Assembly: GCA_002842205.1 (NCBI GenBank)
Contig: PHCI01000008.1
Coordinates: 84,792 to 148,791, forward strand
Reading direction: 5' to 3'
DNA: 64,000 nt
From: Betaproteobacteria bacterium HGW-Betaproteobacteria-3
GTDB taxonomy: Bacteria; Pseudomonadota; Gammaproteobacteria; Burkholderiales; Burkholderiaceae_C
A model generated the notes under the pieces. That model was given only the letters and a program-made list of their open reading frames with translations, was not told the origin of the DNA and made no database searches. Positions 1 through 9,168 of this stretch are shown in pieces; the stretch's first letter is position 1; each line of letters begins with the position of its first letter. A program made the position numbers and the translations under genes.

Positions 1-245
1 TGCGCGATCTCGGGCACGTGGGCGGCGATCAGGTCGCCCAGCTTGCGGATCAGCCTGGCGCGCTGCGGCGCGGGCGTGGCGGCCCACCCGGGGAACGCCG
101 CCTTGGCGGCCGCCACGGCGGCGTTGACTTCGTCGGCCCCGCCTTGCGCCACCTCGGCCAGCACCTCCTGCGTGGCGGGGTTGACGGTTTCAAAGTAGCG
201 GGCGCTCGGCACGGCCCTGCCGTTGATCAGATGGTCGATTCTCAT
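1..245 (-). CDS. hpaE: 5-carboxymethyl-2-hydroxymuconate semialdehyde dehydrogenase, N-terminal part
   Basis: This is the N-terminal 81 codons of an NAD-dependent aldehyde dehydrogenase; the rest lies beyond the window edge. The translation begins MRIDHLINGRAV and continues with the typical ETVNPATQEVLAEVA and RARLIRKLGDLI segments, which match HpaE of 4-hydroxyphenylacetate (homoprotocatechuate) degradation. HpaE oxidises the semialdehyde made by ring cleavage of homoprotocatechuate. The ATG overlaps the hpaG2 stop in a TGATG junction, which implies translational coupling in one operon with hpaR, hpaG1 and hpaG2. The catalytic Cys and Glu are outside the window, so the specific substrate is inferred from the operon. 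Confidence 0.85.
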   Translation of the reverse strand, partial: MRIDHLINGRAVPSARYFETVNPATQEVLAEVAQGGADEVNAAVAAAKAAFPGWAATPAPQRARLIRKLGDLIAAHVPEIA

Positions 246-997
246 CAGGTTTCCTCAATGGTGTTGTGCAGGGCGCCCAGGCCTTCGATGCGCGTCACGA
301 CCACGTCGCCGTGCCGGCAGTCCACGACGCCGTCGGGCGTGCCGGTCAGGATCAGGTCGCCGGGCTGCAGGGTCATGAAGCTGGAGAAGTATTCAATGAG
401 GAACGGCACGTCGAAGATCATGTCGCGGGTGTGGCCCGACTGGGTGAGCGTGCCATTGACGGTGGTCTGCAGCGCCAGGGCCATCGGGTTGGCAATGTCC
501 TGCGCATCCACCAACCAGGGGCCCAGCGGCGTGCAGGTGTCGCGGTTTTTCACGCGCAGGTTGGGGCGGTACCAGTTTTCGAGGTAGTCGCGGATCGCGT
601 AGTCATTGGCCACGGTGTAGCCGGCAATGAAGTCGTTGGCGTCGCTGCGCCGCACCTTGCGCGCGGTGCGGCCGATCACCACCGTCAGTTCGCATTCGTA
701 ATGCATGAACTGCACGCCTTGGGGCCGGCGCGTGATTTGCCGGTGGCCGGTAAGCGTGCCTTCGCCCTTGAGGAACACCAGCGGTTCTTCGGGCGGCTTG
801 AAGGCCAGTTCCTTGGCGTGGTCGGCGTAGTTCAGGCCCAGCGCAAGAATGGTGCGCGGGCGTGGCACGGGCGCCAGCGGGGGCAGCCAGGTGACGGCGT
901 CCAGGGCAACCCTGCGGCCATCGGCCAGCTGCAGTTGGCCTTCGTGTTCGGTGGCGCTGCACGCCAAACCCTCATGAACGACGCGGGCGTGCTTCAT
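245..997 (-). CDS. hpaG2: HpaG C-terminal-type subunit (decarboxylase/isomerase, FAH fold)
   Basis: 250 residues matching the C-terminal half of the fused E. coli HpaG enzyme. It has a fumarylacetoacetate-hydrolase fold with the ALGLNYADHAKEL start, the metal-site stretch HYECELTVVIG, GYTVANDYAIRDYLENWYRP, and the closing LQPGDLILTGTPDGV. The family decarboxylates and isomerises 5-carboxymethyl-2-hydroxymuconate on the way to succinate semialdehyde and pyruvate. In E. coli both halves are one protein; here they are two genes joined by an ATGA overlap with hpaG1. Assignment to the pathway is strong because of the neighbouring hpaE and hpaR. Confidence 0.87.
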   Translation of the reverse strand: MKHARVVHEGLACSATEHEGQLQLADGRRVALDAVTWLPPLAPVPRPRTILALGLNYADHAKELAFKPPEEPLVFLKGEGTLTGHRQITRRPQGVQFMHYECELTVVIGRTARKVRRSDANDFIAGYTVANDYAIRDYLENWYRPNLRVKNRDTCTPLGPWLVDAQDIANPMALALQTTVNGTLTQSGHTRDMIFDVPFLIEYFSSFMTLQPGDLILTGTPDGVVDCRHGDVVVTRIEGLGALHNTIEET

Positions 998-1692
998 GCG
1001 GCCTCCGGCACCAGGGTGTTGGACAGCGTGGCAAAGCCGGGCGCGCCGATGTCGATGCGGTCGCCCACGCGCGCCAGCGGCCGAGCGGCGTCGCAGCCCA
1101 GCATCAGCACGTCGCCGGGGTGCAGCGTCATGAATTCAGACACATCGGCCAGCAGGCGTCGGGCATCGCGCACCAGACCCGAAAACGCCACCGACTGGCG
1201 CAACTGGCCATTGATGCGCACCTCCAGCCGGAAAGCGGAGGGATCGGCGGCGTCGGCGCGCGCGACCATGGCCTCGCCCACGCCCAGAAAGCCGTCCAGG
1301 CATTTGAATTTGACCGGCGGCCGGAAAAAGCTCGTGTGCGGGATCGACAGGTCGTTCATCAGCACGTAACCCGCGACCGTGTTGGCGGCGGGCCCGATCA
1401 CCATGGCGATGGTCGCGCCGACCTCTACCTCGGGCACCCGCGTCGGCACAGAGATCGTGCGGCCGTGCGGGCTCCAGGTGTTGGCGGGCTTGATGTAGAG
1501 CACCGGCGCGGCTGGCGGCGCCTTGTAGGGGGCTTCGCTCAGCTGCGGGCGCATCGCTTCGAGCTCTGCGCGGAAGTTCAACAGCACGCCGTAGACCGTG
1601 CCCGTGGGGACAAAAGGCGCGCTCCCTGGGGTACCTTCGCCCTGCGGGCTGCGGTGCGAGCTTGCTTGGGAACGGCCCGGCGCGGCGCTCAT
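994..1692 (-). CDS. hpaG1: HpaG N-terminal-type subunit with repeat-derived N-terminus
   Basis: 232 residues. From about residue 30 (GTVYGVLLNFRAELEAM) it matches the N-terminal half of E. coli HpaG, including APVLYIKPANTW, YVLMNDLSIPHTSFFRP and VKFKCLDGFLGVGE. The only ATG in frame is at 1692, overlapping the hpaR stop (ATGA). The first ~25 codons (SAAPGRSQASSHRSPQ...) have no counterpart in HpaG. They are encoded by a copy of the GC-rich family B repeat that also occurs near 9.1 kb. The natural start of the family would lie at about residue 31, where no ATG, GTG or TTG codon is available, so the repeat seems to have supplied the start codon and a translated leader. Confidence 0.85.
   Translation of the reverse strand: MSAAPGRSQASSHRSPQGEGTPGSAPFVPTGTVYGVLLNFRAELEAMRPQLSEAPYKAPPAAPVLYIKPANTWSPHGRTISVPTRVPEVEVGATIAMVIGPAANTVAGYVLMNDLSIPHTSFFRPPVKFKCLDGFLGVGEAMVARADAADPSAFRLEVRINGQLRQSVAFSGLVRDARRLLADVSEFMTLHPGDVLMLGCDAARPLARVGDRIDIGAPGFATLSNTLVPEAA
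1622..1692 (-). repeat. Family B GC-rich repeat, copy inside hpaG1
   Basis: Read on the minus strand, this segment carries GCCGGGCCGTTCCCAAGCA followed by AGCTC. The same string, with one base changed, lies at about 9095-9120 upstream of the response regulator. Here it forms the start codon and the first codons of hpaG1. Confidence 0.65.
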
Positions 1693-2126
1693 GATGCGGG
1701 TTGCTCCAGTTCAATCACCGCGTCCAGCAGGGCGTACAACTGCCCCAGCCGCTGTTGGCCCAGTGATTTTTCCATCCACGCGTAATGGGCCTCGATGGCG
1801 TGTGAAAGCTGGGCCACCAGTTCGGCGCCCTTGGGCGTGGCTTCGACCACGGTGCAGCGCTGGTCTTGCGGGTCGCGGCTGCGGCGGATCAGGCCATCGC
1901 GCTCCATGCGCGCGAGCACGCCGGTCAGGCTGGGGCCGAGGATGAAGGCCTCTCGCGCCACGCGGCCGGTTTCCACCACGCCATGCTCGCCCAGCACGCG
2001 CAGCACGCGCCATTGCTGGTCAGACAGGCCATGCGCGCGCAGGCTGGGCCGCGTGTGCGCCATGACCGATTCACGCGCCTGCAGCAGCAGACGGGGCAGG
2101 TTGCGGTGTGCGAAAGGTGTTTTCAT
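1689..2126 (-). CDS. hpaR: MarR-family repressor of homoprotocatechuate degradation
   Basis: 145 residues with a MarR winged-helix domain: LSDQQWRVLRVLGEHG, the recognition region LGPSLTGVLARMERDGLI, and the wing RSRDPQDQRCTVVEATPKG. The N-terminus FAHRNLPRLLLQARESVM is typical of HpaR. These repressors bind as dimers to operators near their own operon and are released by aromatic ligands such as 4-hydroxyphenylacetate. It is the first gene of hpaR-hpaG1-hpaG2-hpaE and overlaps hpaG1 by four bases, so it probably regulates itself and the operon through the palindrome just upstream. Confidence 0.88.
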   Translation of the reverse strand: MKTPFAHRNLPRLLLQARESVMAHTRPSLRAHGLSDQQWRVLRVLGEHGVVETGRVAREAFILGPSLTGVLARMERDGLIRRSRDPQDQRCTVVEATPKGAELVAQLSHAIEAHYAWMEKSLGQQRLGQLYALLDAVIELEQPAS

Positions 2127-2137
2127 ACTGGTTATTT

Positions 2138-2153
2138 ATTTAATATATTAAAT
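2138..2153. promoter_or_regulatory. Candidate HpaR operator
   Basis: A perfect 16-bp AT palindrome (ATTTAATATATTAAAT) lies 12 bases before the hpaR start in an otherwise GC-rich region. MarR proteins bind such short inverted repeats over or near the -10 region. The function is inferred from position and symmetry. Confidence 0.5.
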
Positions 2154-2231
2154 GAATTCCCCGGAATTGCAATTCGACTGGCCCCGTGAAAACCCTTATT
2201 AACTGGTTGTTCGTACAGTTATAGTGCAGGG

Positions 2232-3608
<1,377 letters not shown>

Positions 3609-3653
3609 CCCCGGGGCGCCCGGACGACCCCGCCGTCGTAGGACAATCGGGGC

Positions 3654-4088
3654 ATGAATTTCATGAACGTTCTGGTCCCGGTGGGCGGGGTGGTGCTGGT
3701 GGCGCTGGCGTACCGCGCGTACGGCTGGCCCGGGGTTGCGGTGGCGGCGGGCGGCGTTGTGATGTGGGTGCTGCTGCACTTCACCCGCATGATGACGGTG
3801 CTCAAACGCACCGCCGACCGGCCCGTGGGCTACCTGGCCAGCGCCGTGATGCTCAACGCCAAGCTGCGCCCCGGCATGACGCTGCTGCATGTGATCGCCA
3901 TGACGCGTTCGCTGGGCGTGCTGCATTCTGAAAAAGACGTGCAACCCGAGTTCTTCCGCTGGACCGACGAGGGCGGTTCGCGCGTCACGTGTGAATTCCT
4001 CAACGGCAAACTGGTGCGCTGGGAGCTGTTCCGGCCGCCGCAGGACGGGGCGCAGACGCCCGCCGATTCGGACCGCCCGGCGCCGTAA
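3654..4088 (+). CDS. Conserved small membrane protein of unknown function
   Basis: 144 residues. Two hydrophobic segments at about 5-22 and 25-42 are followed by a basic linker and a soluble tail (LRPGMTLLHVIAMTRSLGVLHSEK). It stands between radA and ilvE on the same strand, 45 bases after radA. From memory, homologues in Burkholderiales are often labelled glycerate kinase, but nothing kinase-like is visible: there is no P-loop and the protein is far too short. I do not assign a function. Confidence 0.7.
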   Translation: MNFMNVLVPVGGVVLVALAYRAYGWPGVAVAAGGVVMWVLLHFTRMMTVLKRTADRPVGYLASAVMLNAKLRPGMTLLHVIAMTRSLGVLHSEKDVQPEFFRWTDEGGSRVTCEFLNGKLVRWELFRPPQDGAQTPADSDRPAP

Positions 4089-4133
4089 AATCAGCAACCT
4101 GCCCGCAACCGAACGAATCCAAAGGACATTTTC

Positions 4134-5075
4134 ATGAGCCCCGCACTCCCCCCTTCCATGGCAGACCGAGACGGCAAGATCTGGATGGACGGTCAGATGG
4201 TGGACTGGCGCGACGCCAAGATCCACGTGCTCACGCACACCCTGCATTACGGTTGCGGCGCCTTTGAAGGCGTGCGTGCCTACAACACCGACCACGGCAC
4301 GGCCATCTTCCGCCTCGAAGAGCACACCGAACGCCTGTTCAACAGCGCCAAGATCCTGCGCATGAAGATCCCGTTCACCAAAGAAGAAGTGAATGAAGCG
4401 CAAAAGGCGGTGGTGCGCGAGAACAAGCTCCAGAGCTGCTACCTGCGCCCGCTGACCTGGATTGGTTCGCAAAAGCTGGGTGTCAGCCCCAGGGGCAACA
4501 CCATCCATCTGATGGTGGCGGCCTGGGCCTGGGGCGCCTACCTGGGCGAAGAGGGCATGAAGCGCGGCATCCGCGTCAAAACCTCCAGCTACACGCGCCA
4601 CCACGTCAACATCACGATGACGCAGGCCAAGGCCGTGAGCAATTACACCAACTCGATCCTGGCCAACATGGAAGCGCTGGACGACGGCTACGACGAGGCC
4701 TTGCTGCTGGACAGCTCGGGCTTTGTCAGCGAGGGTGCGGGCGAGAACATTTTCGTCATCAAGAACGGCGTGATCTACACCCCCGACCTGTCGGCCGGCG
4801 CGCTCAACGGCATCACCCGCAACACGGTGTTCCACATCGCCAAGGACCTGGGTCTGGAAATCGTGCAAAAGCGCATCACGCGCGATGAAGTCTATATTTC
4901 CGACGAAGCGTTCTTCACCGGCACCGCCGCCGAAGTCACGCCCATCCGGGAGCTGGACCGCATCGAACTGGGCAGCGGATCGCGCGGGCCCATCACCGAA
5001 AAAATCCAGAGTGCGTTCTTTGACATCGTCAACGGCCGCAACGACAAATACGCCCACTGGCTGGCCAAGGTCTGA
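4134..5075 (+). CDS. ilvE: Branched-chain amino acid aminotransferase
   Basis: 313 residues of a fold-type IV PLP enzyme. Visible landmarks are HYGCGAFEGVRAY, the PLP lysine in TQAKAVSNYTNSI, and the phosphate-binding SSGFVSEGAGENIF. It transfers the amino group between glutamate and the keto acids of leucine, isoleucine and valine, in the cytoplasm. The start MSPALPPSMADRDGKIWMDG follows a clear AAAGGA ribosome site. The zinc-finger gene follows 60 bases later on the same strand. Confidence 0.93.
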   Translation: MSPALPPSMADRDGKIWMDGQMVDWRDAKIHVLTHTLHYGCGAFEGVRAYNTDHGTAIFRLEEHTERLFNSAKILRMKIPFTKEEVNEAQKAVVRENKLQSCYLRPLTWIGSQKLGVSPRGNTIHLMVAAWAWGAYLGEEGMKRGIRVKTSSYTRHHVNITMTQAKAVSNYTNSILANMEALDDGYDEALLLDSSGFVSEGAGENIFVIKNGVIYTPDLSAGALNGITRNTVFHIAKDLGLEIVQKRITRDEVYISDEAFFTGTAAEVTPIRELDRIELGSGSRGPITEKIQSAFFDIVNGRNDKYAHWLAKV

Positions 5076-5135
5076 ACCCCTTGCGGGACTGCCCGCAGCC
5101 GCGCAGCGACCCGTCCCGTCCTCGACTGGAATCCC

Positions 5136-5342
5136 ATGAGCAACAGCACCATCGAACTCGCCGCCAAAGACCTCAACGCCCAGGGCGGCATTTTCTGCCC
5201 CAGCCCCAAGGCCGACATGAAGATCTGGAACACGCACCCCAAGGTCTATCTGGATGTGGCCCACACGGGTGAGGCCAAGTGCCCGTATTGCGGCACCGTG
5301 TACCGACTCAAGGCGGGCGAGACGGTTCACGCGGGGCATTGA
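5136..5342 (+). CDS. Zinc-finger (CHCC/NDUFS6-like) domain protein
   Basis: 68 residues built almost entirely of one zinc-binding module: FCPSPK, then NTHPKVYLDV, then CPYCGTVYRL, giving a Cys-His-Cys-Cys site. The fold is the same as the C-terminal zinc domain of the complex I accessory subunit NDUFS6. Small bacterial versions are widespread and their role is not settled. Its stop overlaps the next start (TGATG), so it is translationally coupled to the glycosyltransferase. Confidence 0.8.
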   Translation: MSNSTIELAAKDLNAQGGIFCPSPKADMKIWNTHPKVYLDVAHTGEAKCPYCGTVYRLKAGETVHAGH

Positions 5343-6166
5343 TGCCGGTTTCGCTGTCGCCTGCGAGCCCGGCGGTGCCGCTGCCGACGCTGACGGTGGC
5401 TGTGCTCACCAAGAATGAGGCCCATCGCATCGAGCACTGCCTGCGCAGCGCGGCCTTCGCCGACCAGATCGTGGTGGTCGACAGCGGCAGCACCGACGAC
5501 ACCGTGGCGCGCGCCCGGGCCATGGGCGCCGAGGTGTGGGTGCACGACGACTGGCAGGGTTTCGGCGCGCAGCGCAACCGTCTTCTGGCACATGCCAGCA
5601 GCGACTACGTTTTTTTCCTGGATGCGGACGAAGTCATCACACCGGCACTGCAGGAAGAGATCCGCGCCAACGTGCGGTCAGCCCGGCGTGCGGTCTGGCG
5701 GATCCAGTGGCGCATGGTGGTGTTCGGTCGCGAGCTGAAGTTTTTTCGCTCGCAGTCGAAAGTGGAACGGTTGTTTCGCCGCGACATGCTGCGCGAATAC
5801 GTGGGCGCGGTGCATGAACAGGCCGTGCTGCACCCCGAGCCTGACGGTGCCCCGGTGCCGCGGCCGCTGATGCGCGCCAGGCTGTTGCATTACTCGCGCG
5901 AAACCGTGCGCGGCAGCCTGGAGAAGATGACGCAATACGCGATGCTGGGGGCGGCCAAACGCGCCGCGCAGGGCCAGCGCGGTGGCGTGCTGCGCGGGCT
6001 GTTGTCGGCCATTTCGATGTTCATTCGTCTCTACGTGTTCCACCTGGGCTTCCTGTGCGGCGGGGCGGGCTTTGTGCATTGCGTATTCGTTTCCGCCGAG
6101 GGATTCTTCCGCTACGTGGCGCTGGACTACGACCGGGCCAGCCTGGCTTCGGACATTCCGCGCTGA
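5342..6166 (+). CDS. Family 2 glycosyltransferase, LPS core (WaaE-like)
   Basis: 274 residues starting at the ATG that overlaps the previous stop. The GT-A fold is recognisable from TVAVLTKNEAHRIEHCL, VVVDSGSTDDT, GFGAQRNRLL and the metal-binding FLDADEVIT. The C-terminal third has a hydrophobic stretch (FIRLYVFHLGFLCGGAGF) that probably anchors it to the inner membrane. This arrangement is typical of WaaE/KdtX enzymes, which add a sugar to the heptose region of the LPS core. The next gene looks like an O-antigen ligase, which supports a surface-polysaccharide role. The exact sugar is unknown. Confidence 0.82.
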   Translation: MPVSLSPASPAVPLPTLTVAVLTKNEAHRIEHCLRSAAFADQIVVVDSGSTDDTVARARAMGAEVWVHDDWQGFGAQRNRLLAHASSDYVFFLDADEVITPALQEEIRANVRSARRAVWRIQWRMVVFGRELKFFRSQSKVERLFRRDMLREYVGAVHEQAVLHPEPDGAPVPRPLMRARLLHYSRETVRGSLEKMTQYAMLGAAKRAAQGQRGGVLRGLLSAISMFIRLYVFHLGFLCGGAGFVHCVFVSAEGFFRYVALDYDRASLASDIPR

Positions 6167-6205
6167 GCGGTGTTCCCGCGCGCCACGGATGCTGGAACAA
6201 CCCTG

Positions 6206-7465
6206 ATGCGCAACACCCCCTTGCGGACGTTCTCGGTCCAGGCGCTGCTCGGCCTTCTTGGGCTGGCGACCGCCTTCACGCCCCTGCATTCCTGGATCGC
6301 CGCGCTGGGCTGGCTCACGCTGGGCCTGCTGGCGCTGGCGTTGACCGACGGCGCGGGACAGCGGGGGGTGCCCGGCCTGATGTCCGCCGCCATGGCGTGG
6401 CTGACAGGATGCCTGATCGCCGCGACCCTCTGGGCAGCGCAGTCCATCGTCTGGCACGAGCCCTGCTGCAAGGTTTCGGGAGACCTCGACGCGGTGTTGC
6501 GACTGATGCTCGGCGCGGCGTCGATCTATGTCATGGCGCGCGCGCGTTCCCTTGCGCCCAACGGACCCACGGGCAGGTGGCTGTTGTACGCCATTGCGCT
6601 GGCTTGCCTCGTGGCCTTCGGGTTGGCCGCTGTGCGCGGGCGCAACCTGCCGGCCAATCCTATTCCCTGGGCCGTGGCCATCAGCTTTCTGGTTTGCCTG
6701 TTGCTGCCGCGGGTCTTTGACGGGCACGAATCCAAAGGCCGTCGATGGCTCTGCGGCGCCGGCGCGATGTTCGGCCTGGGCGCGGTGGTCTTGAGCCAGT
6801 CACGCGGCGCTTTCGGCGTGTTCCTCTGGGCGTTGTGGCTTGCCCTGTGGATGCATCGACACCACCGCACCACCACGCGCCCGCGCCACCGGGTGGCCGC
6901 CACGGCCGTGCTGCTGTCCGGCTTGCTGGTCGTGGCGGCACTGAACCTGCCTGGCGACCCGTTGCGGCTGAACACCGCCGTGCAGGAAGTCAAAACAGCG
7001 CTGCAAGTCAAGGACTACAACACCTCGTTGGGGGCACGGGTGGCCAACTTCCGGATCGGATGGACGGGGTTTGTGGAGTCGCCCTGGATCGGCCTTGGCG
7101 CGACCGAACGTATCCACCGCATCCGCTCGGCAGGCGACGAACTGCCGGCCGACCAACGAGCCGCCTTCGCGCACGTGCGCCAGCTTGGTCACGTCCACAA
7201 CCAATACCTGAACAACGCGATCGATGGTGGGCTGGTCGGGCTGGCGGGCTTGCTGGCCTTGCAGGTGGGTCTGTGGCTTGCCGCGGCGCGGCTCGGGCGC
7301 GTCAACCGCACGGCCGGGCTGCAACTCTGGGGGGTGGGCTGGATGCATGCGCTGGCCGGGCTGAGCAACGTCAATCTGGCGCACAACTACTACGTGCTCA
7401 TGCTGGCGCTGTCGGTGGGCCTCGTGTTTGCCATGGCGTGGGCAAAGCCGGGCCCGGAGGCCTAA
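6206..7465 (+). CDS. O-antigen ligase family membrane protein
   Basis: 419 residues from the ATG at 6206, which has GGAA at a good distance; a GTG at 6170 is possible but lacks a convincing ribosome site. There are about ten hydrophobic segments and a large loop after the middle containing NTSLGARVANFRIGWTGFVESPWIGLGATERI. That loop, with the later HVHNQYLNN, is the Wzy/WaaL ligase signature. Such proteins join O-antigen or other glycans to the lipid A core on the periplasmic face. The pairing with a core-type glycosyltransferase fits. A Wzy polymerase cannot be excluded. Confidence 0.8.
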   Translation: MRNTPLRTFSVQALLGLLGLATAFTPLHSWIAALGWLTLGLLALALTDGAGQRGVPGLMSAAMAWLTGCLIAATLWAAQSIVWHEPCCKVSGDLDAVLRLMLGAASIYVMARARSLAPNGPTGRWLLYAIALACLVAFGLAAVRGRNLPANPIPWAVAISFLVCLLLPRVFDGHESKGRRWLCGAGAMFGLGAVVLSQSRGAFGVFLWALWLALWMHRHHRTTTRPRHRVAATAVLLSGLLVVAALNLPGDPLRLNTAVQEVKTALQVKDYNTSLGARVANFRIGWTGFVESPWIGLGATERIHRIRSAGDELPADQRAAFAHVRQLGHVHNQYLNNAIDGGLVGLAGLLALQVGLWLAAARLGRVNRTAGLQLWGVGWMHALAGLSNVNLAHNYYVLMLALSVGLVFAMAWAKPGPEA

Positions 7466-7490
7466 AAAAAAGCCACCTTGCGGTGGCTTT
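7464..7490 (-). terminator. Intrinsic terminator, strongest on the minus strand
   Basis: A nine-base-pair stem (AAAGCCACC with GGTGGCTTT, loop TTGC) has five further A residues on its left side. On the minus strand these become a T tract after the stem. On the plus strand only TTTG follows, so it is a weaker end for the O-antigen ligase gene. Confidence 0.7.
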
Positions 7491-7662
7491 GTAAAGTCCT
7501 TGGAAGGACGTCGTTGGGATTCGTACGACCTGTGCAGCCGACGCTTTGTCTTGAGGCGCCGACTGCTGCGTGTTGTGACAGCAACTGGGTTGACTTTAAA
7601 CAATGAACACTTTTTGCGCATCCCCCTTTTGAGGGAGAAACGTGTCAAAGGGTGACAAAAAT
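7491..7662 (-). ncRNA. Possible small RNA or 3' leader between two minus-strand terminators
   Basis: This gap ends in a strong minus-strand terminator at 7464-7490 and follows another minus-strand terminator at 7663-7688. It holds the perfect hairpin GTCCTTGGAAGGAC and a TTGACA string at 7643-7648 (minus), but no convincing -10 box. No reading frame in it looks like a protein. It may be an independent transcript or simply the tail of the kinase mRNA. Confidence 0.3.
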
Positions 7663-7688
7663 AGGCAATTTGTTTGCATTTTTTGCCT
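7663..7688 (-). terminator. Candidate terminator of the histidine kinase gene
   Basis: AGGCAA at 7663-7668 pairs with TTGCCT at 7683-7688. On the minus strand the stem is followed by ATTTTTG. It overlaps the last bases of the kinase gene. Confidence 0.5.
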
Positions 7689-8913
7689 AAACGTCGATTT
7701 TGGGTAATATGACCACAAAAGTTGCGCCCCCACCGGGGGTCTCCTCGCACCGGACCTCGCCAAAGTGGCGGGTGACAATGGATTTGACCAGTGACAGCCC
7801 CAGGCCGACGCCGCCATTGCGTTCACTGGCCCCTGGAAGCCGGTAAAACGGCTCAAAAATCCGTTCCCGCTGATCGGCGGGAATCCCCGGCCCCTTGTCA
7901 CTGACCTTGAGCACCGCACGGTCCCCCTGAATGGCCACGCTGACCCGAATTTCGCCAGTGCTGTAGCGGCGTGCGTTTTCCAGCAGATTGCGCAGCACCC
8001 GCCGTAGCAGCTTGGCCACACCCTGCACCACCACGCTGTCGCCGCCCGCGTCCAGCTCGGCGTTGCCGCGGGCGCATTCCTCGGCGGCCAGGCCCGTGAG
8101 GTCAACCGGCTCGACCGTGCCCATGTCGGCCTCGCGGGCGTCGAGCCGGCTGGCCAGCAGGATCTCGTCGATCAACTGGTCGAGCTCAGCAATGTTTCTG
8201 GAAATTTCTTCGCGAAATGCGTTGGGCGTTGCGGACCCTGGCGCCGACGGGCCGCCCATCAACTCCAGCCCCATGCGAATGCGCGCCAGGGGCGAGCGCA
8301 ATTCGTGAGAGGCATTGGCCAGCAATGACTTCTGCGACGCCAACAGCGCTTGCTGCGACGCCATGAGGGATTCGATGCGCTCGGCAGCGGCGTTGAAGCG
8401 TTGTGAAAGATCGGCCACCTCGTCCTGTCCGCGCACCGGAATGCGCACAGACAGGTCGCCGTCACCCCAACGCTGCACGCCCCGTTGCAGGGTTTCCAGT
8501 CGCTGTGTCAGGCGCCGCACGATCGGGTACACCCCCAGGGCCACGGCCAGGCCGACCAGGGCCAGCATCCAGACAAAACCGAACGGGGGGCGCATCCACG
8601 GCGGCGGTGGGCTGGAAGGCGGGCCGCGACGGCGCGAGGGCATGACGATCTGCAAGGTCTGGCCGTCGTTCAGGGTCACCGTGAACTCGGTCGGCTGACC
8701 CATCATGCGTCCGGGGGGCGTCTGCGCCGAGCCCAGCAACTCGCCAGCCATGTTGCGAACCATCACCTCGCGCGGGGGCAGCGTGGGCATGCTGTGCTCG
8801 GCGGCAATCCGCCACGCCCAACCCACGGCCGTGGTGAGCACGGCCACGCCAAACACCACCGCCAGCCAGATGCGAAGGTACAACCGCCGTGAAAACGCGC
8901 TGAACAAAGCCAT
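7687..8913 (-). CDS. Two-component sensor histidine kinase (RstB/EnvZ type)
   Basis: 408 residues from the ATG at 8913 (MALFSAFSRRLYLRIWLAV). A first membrane segment at about 10-32 is followed by a periplasmic region, a second membrane segment (FVWMLALVGLAVALGVYPIV), a HAMP linker, the phospho-acceptor motif SHELRSPLARI, and the ATPase boxes RNLLENARRYS, DKGPGIP and GGVGLGLSL. It lies downstream of an OmpR-type regulator on the same strand, its likely partner. A family B repeat region of about 240 bases separates the two genes. The stimulus cannot be read from the sequence. Confidence 0.9.
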   Translation of the reverse strand: MALFSAFSRRLYLRIWLAVVFGVAVLTTAVGWAWRIAAEHSMPTLPPREVMVRNMAGELLGSAQTPPGRMMGQPTEFTVTLNDGQTLQIVMPSRRRGPPSSPPPPWMRPPFGFVWMLALVGLAVALGVYPIVRRLTQRLETLQRGVQRWGDGDLSVRIPVRGQDEVADLSQRFNAAAERIESLMASQQALLASQKSLLANASHELRSPLARIRMGLELMGGPSAPGSATPNAFREEISRNIAELDQLIDEILLASRLDAREADMGTVEPVDLTGLAAEECARGNAELDAGGDSVVVQGVAKLLRRVLRNLLENARRYSTGEIRVSVAIQGDRAVLKVSDKGPGIPADQRERIFEPFYRLPGASERNGGVGLGLSLVKSIVTRHFGEVRCEETPGGGATFVVILPKIDV

Positions 8914-8929
8914 GATCGCAACTACCCGC

Positions 8930-9168
8930 GCCGCGCCGCGCCGCTCCAAGCCAGCTCAGCCCCCGAGGGGCCGAGGGCTGCGGCTCCGGGCCTGCCTGCG
9001 CAGGGCCGGACAGCCCGAAGAGACGCTGCCTGCGGCAGCGTTTCGTACAGCGCAGTACGCGAAGTGGCAAGCGTGGGGGCCAGGAGCGCTGCGCCGGGCC
9101 GCTCCCAAGCAAGCTCAGCCCCCTCGGGGGGCAGCGACCACACGCAGTGAGGGAGCGTGGGGGCCATA
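8930..9168. repeat. Family B GC-rich repeat region
   Basis: At least two related copies lie here: one around 8935-8985 (CCGCTCCAAGCCAGCTCAGC) and one around 9093-9150 (CCGCTCCCAAGCAAGCTCAGC followed by CCCCTCGGGGGG). They share the core with the start of hpaG1 and, more distantly, with 30.66-30.73 kb. No gene is seen in this gap. Confidence 0.6.
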
